DNA of 64,000 bases, taken from NCBI GenBank assembly GCA_910589055.1, contig CAJURN010000005.1, positions 1 through 64,000 on the forward strand. The letters are read 5' to 3'. Source of the DNA: an uncultured Muribaculaceae bacterium (lineage in GTDB: Bacteria > Bacteroidota > Bacteroidia > Bacteroidales > Muribaculaceae). The translations under genes and the position numbers were made by a program. Positions 27,308-35,865 of the stretch are shown piece after piece. The notes beneath the pieces are model-generated. The model was not told where the DNA came from. It was given only the letters and a program-made list of their open reading frames with translations, and did no database searches. The first letter of the stretch is position 1. Each line of letters begins with the position of its first letter.

Positions 27308-28339
27308 CTATTTTTGTGATTTGATTGTTTTTTCTAATTCATCTACCTTCTTGAAAAGGTCGGGAAGCCGCTTGGCATACACGTTGCGGCGTGCGAACTC
27401 TCCGGCTGGAATGGCGGGATAACCCATAATCCTGCTGCCGGGAGCCACATTGTTGGGAATACCGCTCTGAGCACCAACGGTCACATGGTCGCCAACACTG
27501 ATATGCCCTGCGAAACCGACCTGACCGGCTATGATACATCCGGCGCCGAGCTTGGTTGAACCGGCCACGCCTGTCTGCGCGGCAATCACGGTGTCGTGGC
27601 CCACACGCACATTATGAGCTATCTGCACGAGGTTGTCTAGCTTGACGCCGTGCTCCACTACCGTGCTGCCGAGAGTCGCGCGGTCGACGGTTGTATTGGC
27701 TCCGATTTCAACATCGTCCTGAAGTTCGACGATGCCGATCTGTCGGATTTTGTGATAGACACCCTGAGCGTCGGGAGCGAAACCGAAACCGTCGGCTCCG
27801 ATGACAGCACCTGAATGAATCACGCAACGCTTGCCAATCTTGCAACCGTGGTAAATCTTCACTCCGGAATAGATAACCGAGCCGTCGCCGATTTCCACAC
27901 CGTCGCCAACGTAGGCCTGGGGATAAATCTTTACTCCCTTGCCGATGCGGACACCTTTGCCTACGTAGGCGAAAGCACCGATGTAGCAATCTTCGGGAAT
28001 CTCAACGCCTTCCGAAACATAGCTCGGCTGCTCGATTCCTGAAGGGGAAGGGGTCATGAAAGCTGCGGCCATCTCAAGCAGGGAGGCCAGGGTGGTATAT
28101 GGGTCGTCGACGCGTATGAGTGTGGCGCTGACGGGATGTTCGGCTACGAAATCTTTGCGGACAAGGACAACCGATGCCCCGGTCTCGTAGATATGATGGG
28201 TATATTTGGGGTTGGCGAGAAAGGTGATGGCACCCTGACGGGCCTCTTCGATTTTAGCGAAAGTGCTCACCTTTGCGGCAGGGTCTCCCTCGACGGTGCC
28301 TCCAACCTGCGATGCGATAAATTCTGCTGTAAATTCCAT
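27308..28339 (-). CDS. lpxD: UDP-3-O-(3-hydroxyacyl)glucosamine N-acyltransferase
   Basis: Third lipid A step, adding the N-linked 3-hydroxyacyl chain. The 343 residues contain an N-terminal uridine-binding domain (about 1-100), a hexapeptide beta-helix and a C-terminal helix. Catalytic H242 lies in [11 protein letters not shown], preceded by [16 protein letters not shown]. It is first in the lpx operon. The promoter's -7 box ends only 9 bp before the ATG, so the mRNA is probably leaderless or nearly so. Confidence 0.96.
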   Translation of the reverse strand: MEFTAEFIASQVGGTVEGDPAAKVSTFAKIEEARQGAITFLANPKYTHHIYETGASVVLVRKDFVAEHPVSATLIRVDDPYTTLASLLEMAAAFMTPSPSGIEQPSYVSEGVEIPEDCYIGAFAYVGKGVRIGKGVKIYPQAYVGDGVEIGDGSVIYSGVKIYHGCKIGKRCVIHSGAVIGADGFGFAPDAQGVYHKIRQIGIVELQDDVEIGANTTVDRATLGSTVVEHGVKLDNLVQIAHNVRVGHDTVIAAQTGVAGSTKLGAGCIIAGQVGFAGHISVGDHVTVGAQSGIPNNVAPGSRIMGYPAIPAGEFARRNVYAKRLPDLFKKVDELEKTIKSQK

Positions 28340-28347
28340 AATTTGTG

Positions 28348-28377
28348 CAAAGATAACGCTATTTTTTCATATGGCAA
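28348..28377 (-). promoter_or_regulatory. Promoter of the lpx operon, leaderless type
   Basis: Minus-strand TTG (28375-28377), 19-bp spacer, TATCTTTG (28348-28355). Transcription would start at or within a few nt of the lpxD ATG at 28339. Confidence 0.7.
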
Positions 28378-28401
28378 GCGATAGCTTTATGCGTAGCGCG
28401 C

Positions 28402-29157
28402 TCAAAGCACCTCAAGATTGTCGGCGAGTCGCTGACGCACAACCTCATACATCATCACACCGGCGGCAACACCCACGTTGAGCGAGCCGATATGTCCGAA
28501 CATCGGAATTGCCACGGGGGCATCGCAGAGTTTGAGCACATCGGGAGAGATACCAATATCCTCGGCACCCATCACGATGGCAACCGGGCCTGTGTAGGGC
28601 ACGGTGGTATAGTTGCGGTCAGACTTCTCCGTGGCAGCCACGATTGTGTAGCCGCACTCCTTGAGATAGGACACAGCCTCGGCAAGACTGCGCTCGCGAC
28701 ACACGGGAAGATGCAGGAGCGCCCCGGCTGAGGTCTTCACGGCATCGGCACCCACGCTCACACTACCCCTTTGGGGAATCACGATGGCATTGACGCCGCA
28801 ACATTCGGCGGTACGCGCCATGGCTCCGAAATTACGTACGTCGGTGATTCCGTCGAGCACGAGAATAAAGGGGAGCACGCCGTCCTCGTAGAGAGCCGGA
28901 ACGATGTCGGACAACTGATAATAGGCCACGGCCGAAATCAGCGCCACAACTCCCTGATGGTTCTTGCGGGTGAATTTGTTGAGTTTTTCCACGGGGACGC
29001 GCTGGTACACGATTCCGCGCTCGCGGGCGAGCTTTACAAGGCGTATTGCCAGGTCGCCGTGGAGGTCCTTCTTGATGTAGAGTTTGTCAATGGTCTTTCC
29101 GGCCTCGATGGCTTCGATGACCGAATGTATACCAAATATGTATTCGTTACTTTCCAT
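28402..29157 (-). CDS. rlmB: 23S rRNA 2'-O-ribose methyltransferase, RlmB/TrmH type
   Basis: A 251-residue SPOUT methyltransferase predicted to methylate a 23S rRNA guanosine ribose (G2251 in E. coli numbering). An N-terminal substrate-binding domain starts EYIFGIHSVIEAIEAG; the knotted domain has motif 1 DGITDVRNFGAMARTAE, motif 2 AIVMGAEDIGIS and motif 3 GSLNVGVAAGVMMYEV. Other TrmH paralogues share these motifs, so the exact target is inferred. It overlaps recN by 11 bp and is the last gene of the dnaN operon. Confidence 0.9.
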   Translation of the reverse strand: MESNEYIFGIHSVIEAIEAGKTIDKLYIKKDLHGDLAIRLVKLARERGIVYQRVPVEKLNKFTRKNHQGVVALISAVAYYQLSDIVPALYEDGVLPFILVLDGITDVRNFGAMARTAECCGVNAIVIPQRGSVSVGADAVKTSAGALLHLPVCRERSLAEAVSYLKECGYTIVAATEKSDRNYTTVPYTGPVAIVMGAEDIGISPDVLKLCDAPVAIPMFGHIGSLNVGVAAGVMMYEVVRQRLADNLEVL

Positions 29158-30862
29158 TCTTATTTAATAATGAACGCGCGTTGGCAAGCGCCGCCGGGTC
29201 TTCGGGTGAACCGCTGAGCATAAGGGCCAGTTCGGCCAGACGCTCGGATTCGTCAAGGCGGCGGATGCGCGTGGTTGTGGAATTTTCATCGTCCTGCTTG
29301 AACACCTTGAAGTGGACCGAGCCCCGGGCCGCAACGCCCGGAAGGTGCGTGATGCAGATTACCTGGATAGAGTTGCCCATGTCGGCCATCATCTCGGCCA
29401 TGCGGTTGGCGATATCGCCCGAGACACCTGTATCGACCTCATCAAATATAATCGAGGGCATGTGCATGCTCTCGGCCACGATGGATTTCAGGGTGAGCGT
29501 AAGTCGTGATATTTCACCACCGGATGCACTTCCGGCGATAGGTGTTAGTTGCTGGTTCTTGTTGAAGGCAAACAGAAGCTCGATTGTATCGAAGCCGTCG
29601 GCGGCCAGTTTGCCGCGCGAAGCCGACACTTCGCAGCGGAGGTTTGGCATACCGAGAGGAGCGGCACGCTGAGTGAGTTGCGCCGCGAGCCACTGTGCCT
29701 TTGCAAGGCGCGCATCGGAAAGACGCGTGGCAAGTTCCACAGCGTGTTTCTTGGCATGGCGCGCCTTGGTCTCGAGCCGCGACATGGTTTCCTCGCTGTT
29801 GTTGAGGTCGTAGAGCTGACGTCCGAGGTCGTCGCGCAAGGCTATCAGCTCCTCAACGCTGTCGGCATGATGCTTCAGTTCGAGCGAATAGAGTTTGCCG
29901 AGACGTTCCTCTACCTCTTCAAGGCGCGCGGGATCGGCCTGCAGACCTGCGTCGAAACGGCGCAGACTGTCGGCAATGTCAGCGACCTCGATGCGTACCG
30001 ACTCCAGACGTTCGGCAAGCGCACGGAAGTTATCGGCTTCCGTATCTTCAACATCCTCGGCGTCGGCACCATCGCCACTAAGGGTAAAGGCAAGAGCCTG
30101 ACAAGCTCCGGCAGCCTCCGACAATGCGTCGGCGGCGTTGTATTCCATTCCTGCAAGAGGCTGGAGAGCCGCAGTGAGCTTATCCTTGATTTCACCGAGA
30201 TTTCCGAGCAATTCACGCTCGCGCTCAAGACTTTCCTGCTCGCCCTCGGAGAGTTCCATCTCCACAAGCTGCTCGTACTGGAAAGTTATGTAGTCCATAT
30301 CGGACTGATTGCGGCGGATTCTGTCGCGTGTGTCGGTGTATTTTTTCAGCGCCACACGGTAGTCGCGGTAGGCATGGCGGTATTCGGCAAGCAGGGATTC
30401 GTTTCCGGCAAGCGTGTCAATCACGGTCATCTGATAGGCCGGATCGGTGATGAGAAGATTCTGATGCTGGGAATGTATGTCGACAAGGCGTATCGCGACA
30501 TCGCGGAGCACGGTAAGGTTCACCGGCGAGTCGTTCACGAAAGCTCTCGAACGCCCTCCCGGCGACAGCTCGCGGCGCAGGATACATTCTCCGGAATCGT
30601 CCATATCAATGTCGGAATTGCGGAAGAGCGGTTCAAGCCCCATAAGACCCTTGATATCGAAGAAAGCCTCGATGACCGACTTCTTGTCTCGGTCGCGGAT
30701 GGCCTTCATTTCCGCACGTCCTCCAAGCAAAAGCGAAAGGGCACCGAGGATAATCGACTTTCCGGCGCCTGTCTCACCCGTGATGATATTGAATCCCGGG
30801 GCAAAATCTATATCTATATGCTCGATGAGGGCATAATTGGATATGTGGAGACTTTTTATCAT
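29147..30862 (-). CDS. recN: DNA repair protein RecN
   Basis: A 571-residue SMC-like ATPase acting in double-strand-break repair. The Walker A is GETGAGKS (29-36), followed by ILGALSLLLGGRA; a long coiled-coil middle occupies about 150-370; the ABC signature lies in GGEISRLTLTLK; Walker B is SIIFDEVDTGVSG; and the H-loop is CITHLPGVAA. The length is usual. It overlaps the DUF4835 gene upstream by 4 bp and rlmB downstream by 11 bp, a tightly coupled arrangement. Confidence 0.95.
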   Translation of the reverse strand: MIKSLHISNYALIEHIDIDFAPGFNIITGETGAGKSIILGALSLLLGGRAEMKAIRDRDKKSVIEAFFDIKGLMGLEPLFRNSDIDMDDSGECILRRELSPGGRSRAFVNDSPVNLTVLRDVAIRLVDIHSQHQNLLITDPAYQMTVIDTLAGNESLLAEYRHAYRDYRVALKKYTDTRDRIRRNQSDMDYITFQYEQLVEMELSEGEQESLERERELLGNLGEIKDKLTAALQPLAGMEYNAADALSEAAGACQALAFTLSGDGADAEDVEDTEADNFRALAERLESVRIEVADIADSLRRFDAGLQADPARLEEVEERLGKLYSLELKHHADSVEELIALRDDLGRQLYDLNNSEETMSRLETKARHAKKHAVELATRLSDARLAKAQWLAAQLTQRAAPLGMPNLRCEVSASRGKLAADGFDTIELLFAFNKNQQLTPIAGSASGGEISRLTLTLKSIVAESMHMPSIIFDEVDTGVSGDIANRMAEMMADMGNSIQVICITHLPGVAARGSVHFKVFKQDDENSTTTRIRRLDESERLAELALMLSGSPEDPAALANARSLLNKNGK

Positions 30863-31782
30863 TTTTCAGCTCCTTTCTTTATCTCCTCCAGGCGCGTCTG
30901 CTCCGTGGGGTAGATAGGTTGAAGAAGGTTGTAGACTTTTGTACGTTCCTCGGCCGGAGCCTTGGAATAAACGTTGACAAGCTCGTCGAATTTCGCATCC
31001 TTGAACATCGACAAAGCCACCGACATTGATGCCACGTCGTAGATTTTCTTTATCTGCTCAAGGTTGTCGGTTATTACGGCACGCCCCTTGTCAACTGACA
31101 CGGACATTTCGTCGAGTCCCTTGCGGTGGTAGTTGTAGTAGAGGTCGCGGATGCCCGAGGTGGCCGCATCGGTAAACGAGCTGAGCACGGCACTGCGGTT
31201 CTTGTTGTCCTCGAAGGCCTTCCATCCGCTCTCGCCCGACGACTGCGCCATCTGCACAATCATCTTAAGCCGCTCGAAGTAAGGCTCGCCGCCACGGGGC
31301 GAGAAGGAATCGAAATCCACTGCGAGTATCAAGTAGGCGTAGAAGTTGAGTATGGCAGTGAGCTGGCTCTCCATGTTGTTGACCGAAAACACAAGAGGGT
31401 CATTCTCGCGGTAGGCAAACTCCACTTTCGTGTCCTTGAAGTTGATGAGCGTTGTCGTGTACGCGCTGTTATAGACCGGGCGCAATGACTGAACCTGAAG
31501 GTCGCCCACCATTGTCTCGTCGTCGTACGATTTGATGGTGAAGAACATGCGGCACTCTATCTTCTCGTTGGTGCTGAACTGCGCGTTGGAGAAGACAGTC
31601 GTGTTCATGTAATCGTTGACTGCCTGCTGAAGGGTCTCGAACACCTGCTTGTTGGTGCCGTTGACCTGGTCGGAGTTGATTGTGACATTGCAGTTGAGTT
31701 CCTGAGCGTCACACGTCAGCACTGCCGACAGCACGGCAAGCGCTGTCAGAATCAGATATTTCGGGGAGAGAATCTTAATCAT
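30859..31782 (-). CDS. DUF4835-family exported protein (PorD-type)
   Basis: A 307-residue exported protein: signal peptide about 1-26 (ending T-C-D-A-Q), then ELNCNVTINSDQV and a conserved body with FYAYLILAVDFDSFSPRGGEPYF. This matches DUF4835, which current annotations link to type IX secretion as PorD; I recall that link but cannot verify it here. The place between coaBC and recN is, as I recall, conserved in Bacteroidota. It overlaps both neighbours by 4 bp. The two exported proteins with sorting-like tails in this window would fit an active type IX system. Confidence 0.85.
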   Translation of the reverse strand: MIKILSPKYLILTALAVLSAVLTCDAQELNCNVTINSDQVNGTNKQVFETLQQAVNDYMNTTVFSNAQFSTNEKIECRMFFTIKSYDDETMVGDLQVQSLRPVYNSAYTTTLINFKDTKVEFAYRENDPLVFSVNNMESQLTAILNFYAYLILAVDFDSFSPRGGEPYFERLKMIVQMAQSSGESGWKAFEDNKNRSAVLSSFTDAATSGIRDLYYNYHRKGLDEMSVSVDKGRAVITDNLEQIKKIYDVASMSVALSMFKDAKFDELVNVYSKAPAEERTKVYNLLQPIYPTEQTRLEEIKKGAEK

Positions 31783-32978
31783 AGGTTTTCGATGGCGTCG
31801 AGGATGTCACGCGCGACGTCGGCCTTTGATTTAAGACCGAACGAATCGCTCTGACGTCCGTCGGCATATATAATTTTTATTTTGTTTGTATCGGTTCCGA
31901 ACCCTGCACCCTTGTCGGCCAGGGAGTTCACCACGATGCAGTCGAGATTTTTCCGTCGGAGCTTGTCGGCAGCATGGGCGTCGGCATTGTCCGTTTCAAG
32001 GGCAAATCCCACGAGCTTCTGTCCAGGACGCTTGGCCGCGCCGAGGGTGGCGGCGATGTCGGGGTTCTTCACAAGGTCGATGGAGTCGATTCCGTCGGTC
32101 TCGCGTTTGATTTTGCGTTCGTGGGGCTGCGCCGGACGATAATCGGCCACGGCAGCTGCCATGATAGCGATGTCGGCTTCCGGTGCGGCCTTCTCACATG
32201 CTGCCAGCATTTCAAGCGCCGATTCCACCTTCACGACATTGATGGCGGGATGGCGGGGCGCCTCTACCGAAACGGGGCCTGACACGAGAGTGACCTCGGC
32301 ACCACGCTCGGCGGCCTCGGATGCGATGGCAAAGCCCATTTTGCCGGTCGAGAAATTGCCAATGAATCGCACGGGGTCAATCCGTTCGTATGTCGGACCG
32401 GCCGTAATCAGCACTTTCTTTCCCTTGAGCGACTCGCGGGTGTGGAAAAAGTCACGGATGCACTCGAAAATCTTTTCCGGCTCCTCCATGCGTCCCTTTC
32501 CTACAAGACCGCTGGCAAGCTCTCCCGACTCCGGCTCGATGATATGGTTGCCATACGAGCGCAGGAGGTCAAGATTGCGTGTGGTCGACGGATGCGCCAT
32601 CATGTCGAGATCCATCGCTGGAGCCACAAACACGGGAGCCTTTGCCGAAAGGTAGGTAGTGACGAGCATGTTGTCGGCCACGCCGTTTGCCATTTTGGCG
32701 ATAGTCGATGCCGTGGCGGGAGCGACAACCATTACATCAGCCCACAGACCGAGGTCGACATGCGAGTGCCACTCGCCCGTGTTGGCAGTGAAGAACTCGC
32801 TTATCACCGGCTTTCCTGAAAGTGAGGAAAGGGTTACAGGCGTGATAAACTGCTTGCCGTTGGGTGTGATTACAACCTGCACCTCCGCTCCGGCCTTTAC
32901 AAAAAGGCGGAGAAGCGACACGGATTTGTAGGCGGCTATTCCGCCGGAAATTCCAAGGACTATATGCTTGCCTTTCAT
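31779..32978 (-). CDS. coaBC: Bifunctional phosphopantothenoylcysteine decarboxylase / phosphopantothenate-cysteine ligase
   Basis: Two consecutive coenzyme A steps in one 399-residue protein. The N-terminal CoaC flavoprotein (about 1-185) has GISGGIAAYK, HSHVDLGLWADVMVVAPATA and FVAPAMDLDMM. The C-terminal CoaB (about 190-399) has KVLITAGPTYERIDPVR with FIGNFSTGKMG and AAAVADYRP. It overlaps the exonuclease gene upstream and the DUF4835 gene downstream by 4 bp each, part of the dnaN-rlmB operon. Confidence 0.96.
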   Translation of the reverse strand: MKGKHIVLGISGGIAAYKSVSLLRLFVKAGAEVQVVITPNGKQFITPVTLSSLSGKPVISEFFTANTGEWHSHVDLGLWADVMVVAPATASTIAKMANGVADNMLVTTYLSAKAPVFVAPAMDLDMMAHPSTTRNLDLLRSYGNHIIEPESGELASGLVGKGRMEEPEKIFECIRDFFHTRESLKGKKVLITAGPTYERIDPVRFIGNFSTGKMGFAIASEAAERGAEVTLVSGPVSVEAPRHPAINVVKVESALEMLAACEKAAPEADIAIMAAAVADYRPAQPHERKIKRETDGIDSIDLVKNPDIAATLGAAKRPGQKLVGFALETDNADAHAADKLRRKNLDCIVVNSLADKGAGFGTDTNKIKIIYADGRQSDSFGLKSKADVARDILDAIENL

Positions 32979-33739
32979 TTCTTGACTCGGAGACGTATGC
33001 GTGTGAAGGCGTTTTTAGTGTTCTGGGGGAAATCGCCCTGAAGAATCCAGCTGTAATAACCAGGATCGGCAGCTAGAACTTCCTCGGCCAGACGGCCTTT
33101 GTACTTACCGAAGTTAATTACCTCGCGACGCTGCTCGTCGTAGACAAGGCGTCCCATCAGGTCGACATTACGGCTGTTGGATGCGAAATCGGAAAGAGCC
33201 GCAACCTCGTCGGGGAGGTCTTCGTACTTTTCGAGCTGGGCTTTCAGCACTTCGAATGTTGCGCGGGTGTCAGCGTTGGCGCTGTGGGCGCCGTCGAGTT
33301 CCTTGCCGCAATAGAAACGGTAGGCGGCAACGAGCGTGCGGGGTTCTTTCTTGTGGAAAATCGTCTGCACGTCGACAAAACGGGCGCTCGAGATATCGAA
33401 ATTCACTCCGGCGCGCTGGAATTCCTGGTCGAGAAGCGGAATGTCGAAGCGGTTTGAGTTGAATCCGGCGATATCGCAACCTTGAAGCATACCTGCCAGG
33501 GAGTTAGCCACCTGACGGAAAGTAGGCTCGGAAGCCACGTCCTCGTCGGTGATATGATGAATCGCCGTAGCCTCCGCCGGAATGGGAATTTCGGGGTTGA
33601 TTCGGCGCGTCTTCTCGATTTCCGTACCGTCGGGCATCACCTTGATAAGTGAAATCTCGACGATACGGTCGTGGGTGATATTTGTTCCGGTTGTCTCAAG
33701 ATCGAAGAAGACAATCGGGCGTGTAAGTTTCAGTCTCAT
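32975..33739 (-). CDS. DnaQ-like 3'-5' exonuclease
   Basis: A 254-residue DEDDh exonuclease. The motifs are ExoI FFDLETTGT (D13, E15), ExoII NRFDIPLLDQEF (D99) and ExoIIIe HSANADTRAT (H152, D157). The C-terminal 70 residues, with INFGKYKGRLAEEVLAADPGYYSWILQGDF, match the exonuclease-associated domain seen in Bacteroidota epsilon-like proteins. It may serve as the proofreading subunit or as a separate repair exonuclease. It lies 3 bp after dnaN, which fits a replication role. Confidence 0.9.
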   Translation of the reverse strand: MRLKLTRPIVFFDLETTGTNITHDRIVEISLIKVMPDGTEIEKTRRINPEIPIPAEATAIHHITDEDVASEPTFRQVANSLAGMLQGCDIAGFNSNRFDIPLLDQEFQRAGVNFDISSARFVDVQTIFHKKEPRTLVAAYRFYCGKELDGAHSANADTRATFEVLKAQLEKYEDLPDEVAALSDFASNSRNVDLMGRLVYDEQRREVINFGKYKGRLAEEVLAADPGYYSWILQGDFPQNTKNAFTRIRLRVKK

Positions 33740-33742
33740 AAT

Positions 33743-34873
33743 TTAAAATTCGCCAACTGTCATCGGCATAAGGAGCATCACGAGTTCGGTATTGTCGGGT
33801 TCCTCGCCGGGACGGAACATGCCGGGGCGGCCTGCGTCGCCGAGATTCACAATAACATCGTTTCCACGCAGGGTGTTGAGAATCTCAACAAGGAAGTTGG
33901 CGCTGAAACCGATTGTAAGTTCCTGGCCTGTAAATGAACAGGGCACCTGCTCGCGGGCGCTGGTGCAGAGGTTGGGGTCGTTGGACTTCAGAAGGATGCA
34001 CTCGGGAGTGATACGGAATTTCTCAAGCCCTCCGTCAAGTTCAACGAAGATTCCGACACGGCGCACGGCGTTGAGAAGAGCCACGCGGTCAACGGTGAGC
34101 ACAAGCGAGTTGTTGCGCGGAATCACACGGTTATAGTCGGGATAGTTGCCGTTGAGGAAAGTACACTGGAATGTAAAATTCTCGCTCTCGACAGTCGCGC
34201 TGCGCGAAGTCATGGTGATATTGAGTGATTCATCCTTCGCAAATACGTTCTTGATAACGGTTGCGGGCTTCACGGGGATGATGCACGAGCCGGTAACGCC
34301 GGGGGCTGTGCGGCGGTCGATATAGCGCACGAGCTTGCGGGTGTCGGTGGCAACGTAGGTCACGCTCTCGGGTTGGATGTCGAGATACACACCCTGCATA
34401 ATCATGCGGTATTCATCGGTGCTCACGGCAAACATCGTGTTGTCAAGGCCGGTGATAAGCTGTTCGGTGGCGATGCTGAACGAGATAGGCTCGGCATCGG
34501 TGGGAGCGGCCTTGAACTGGGGATACTGGTCGGCGGAAATGCCTACGAAAGAGTAATGTCCGGCAGCATAAGTGAGCTGCACCTCAAGAGTGTCGTCATT
34601 GATGTCAACGCTCACGCCCTGGTCGGGCATTTCCTTGAGCAGCTCCACAAGGCGGCGTGCCCCGAGGCAGAGACGGCCCGAGCCTTCCGGTTCGGCAACC
34701 TTGATGCGTGCAGTCAGGGCATTTTCAGAATCGGAGCCTGTGATACGCAACTCGTCGCCTTCAAGTACGAGCATGAAGTTGTCAAGAATCGCAAGGGCAT
34801 TCTTGGAATTTATCACCTTGCTTACGGCCGAAGTGGCTGCATAAAGCGCTTTGCTGGAGACGTTGAATTTCAT
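33743..34873 (-). CDS. dnaN: DNA polymerase III sliding clamp (beta)
   Basis: A 376-residue clamp made of three similar domains of about 120 residues; it encircles DNA and tethers the polymerase. The start MKFNVSSKALYAATSAVSKV, the ISADQYPQF and NGNYPDYNRVIP segments and the C-terminal LVMLLMPMTVGEF are typical. It heads a six-gene leftward operon. dnaA is not next to it here, so this is not evidence of a replication origin. Confidence 0.96.
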   Translation of the reverse strand: MKFNVSSKALYAATSAVSKVINSKNALAILDNFMLVLEGDELRITGSDSENALTARIKVAEPEGSGRLCLGARRLVELLKEMPDQGVSVDINDDTLEVQLTYAAGHYSFVGISADQYPQFKAAPTDAEPISFSIATEQLITGLDNTMFAVSTDEYRMIMQGVYLDIQPESVTYVATDTRKLVRYIDRRTAPGVTGSCIIPVKPATVIKNVFAKDESLNITMTSRSATVESENFTFQCTFLNGNYPDYNRVIPRNNSLVLTVDRVALLNAVRRVGIFVELDGGLEKFRITPECILLKSNDPNLCTSAREQVPCSFTGQELTIGFSANFLVEILNTLRGNDVIVNLGDAGRPGMFRPGEEPDNTELVMLLMPMTVGEF

Positions 34874-34935
34874 TGGATATGTATGTTATGTGTTTATATT
34901 CTTGATTGGTGGAACGTGCTGGCACATTCAATCTA

Positions 34936-34963
34936 CAAATTTAATAAATTCCCCCGAAACAAA
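34936..34963 (-). promoter_or_regulatory. Promoter of the dnaN-rlmB operon
   Basis: TAAATTTG on the minus strand (34936-34943) with TTTG at 34960-34963. The 16-bp spacer is short, so the -33 assignment is uncertain. About 63 bp separate the -7 box from the ATG. Confidence 0.6.
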
Positions 34964-35054
34964 TCCAAGTCTCGCCTGATTTTTATGTAAATTTAATTCA
35001 AAAAGAAGTCACGGTAGACCAACAGATCCGTTCGCCCGTGAATATTCCGCCATA

Positions 35055-35086
35055 TTTGTTTACTTGATGAAAACTCCGTAATTTTG
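35055..35086 (+). promoter_or_regulatory. Promoter of the EF-Tu-domain-II-like gene
   Basis: TTTG (35055-35058), 20-bp spacer, TAATTTTG (35079-35086); about 16 bp to the ATG at 35103. Confidence 0.7.
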
Positions 35087-35102
35087 TTAAAAAACCGACT
35101 AT

Positions 35103-35696
35103 ATGGAAAAGCCTGATTTCGTTGGAATAACAAACCGACAGATTAAAACATTCGAATCAACTGCGACATTGAGTGTATGGATTGCCCGAGGATGCGCCCG
35201 AGTCGGGGATTATTGCCATGTATACACCGAAAACGGCTTGGCAAAAGCTAAAATAACTGCCATAAGCACAGTGGATGGAGCAACACCTGAGGCACATGCC
35301 GACACCCAGACCTTGATAACCTTCGAAGGACTTCCAAAAGAAGTTATCATTCCGTGGAAAAGCATTGTTTCCACAAAAGGATATTCCATGGAAGATTACA
35401 GTAATTTACCTTTCGGCCTGACAGTTGACGATACTTTCAGATATAAGGGAATGTGTGTGATTGCAGGACGTATTTCCCAGGGGACAATCCATCGGGATGA
35501 CAAAGTCGAAATTTCCAATGACAACATGGATTTCACCACATTGGTCGAAGATATAGAGCAATTCAACCAATTCCATGAAAAAATGTCGTACGGCGAAATT
35601 TGCGGACTTTTCTTATACAATGTCCCCGAAGACGTAAGGCTCCGCATTACAAAAGGCTCCAAAGTCAGAGCAATTTCCAAACCGGATCTGAAATAA
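35103..35696 (+). CDS. Protein with two EF-Tu domain-II-like barrels and no GTPase domain
   Basis: A 197-residue cytosolic protein. Residues 103-190 read like domain II of translational GTPases: F-x-L-x-V-D-D-x-F at 104-112, GRISQGTIHRDDKVEI at 122-137 (the equivalent of G-R-V-x-x-G-x-I-x-x-G-D-x-V-E-I) and GEICGLFLYNVPEDV at 164-178. Residues 1-95 may be a second, more diverged barrel (RGCARVGDYCHVY, then AKITAIS). No G1-G5 motifs are present in the frame or just upstream, and the gene has its own promoter, so it does not look like the tail of a broken EF-Tu. Function unknown; it could bind a translation factor, aminoacyl-tRNA end or ribosome. Confidence 0.75.
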   Translation: MEKPDFVGITNRQIKTFESTATLSVWIARGCARVGDYCHVYTENGLAKAKITAISTVDGATPEAHADTQTLITFEGLPKEVIIPWKSIVSTKGYSMEDYSNLPFGLTVDDTFRYKGMCVIAGRISQGTIHRDDKVEISNDNMDFTTLVEDIEQFNQFHEKMSYGEICGLFLYNVPEDVRLRITKGSKVRAISKPDLK

Positions 35697-35780
35697 TATC
35701 TGATCTGTTCAGAAAACAATCCCCCGGCTCGCACAAACTTTTATTGCAACTGTTTGTTTCCAATGTTGGATGATTTTTGC

Positions 35781-35788
35781 TAATTTTG
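35781..35788 (+). promoter_or_regulatory. -7 element of the NSS transporter gene
   Basis: TAATTTTG, 77 bp before the ATG; TTTG occurs at 35753-35756, a slightly long 24-bp spacer. Confidence 0.5.
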
Positions 35789-35865
35789 CTTGTTAAATAT
35801 AGCATAGCACTCAAAATTTGCGGTCTGTCATTCATACCGCCACTTAAATTCTATTTCTATTCCGG

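Noticed and set aside
29549..30913. A 454-codon open frame on the strand opposite recN
   Set aside because: It mirrors the recN coding frame in a G+C-rich gene, has no domain, and no promoter or start context. The same holds for long opposite-strand frames at 39354-40649 (DUF1015), 50989-52494 (M3 peptidase), 26039-27205 (lpxC/fabZ) and 1403-2326 (gmd).
33743..34873. Replication origin near dnaN
   Set aside because: dnaA, DnaA-box clusters and an A+T-rich unwinding region are absent; dnaN here simply heads a housekeeping operon.
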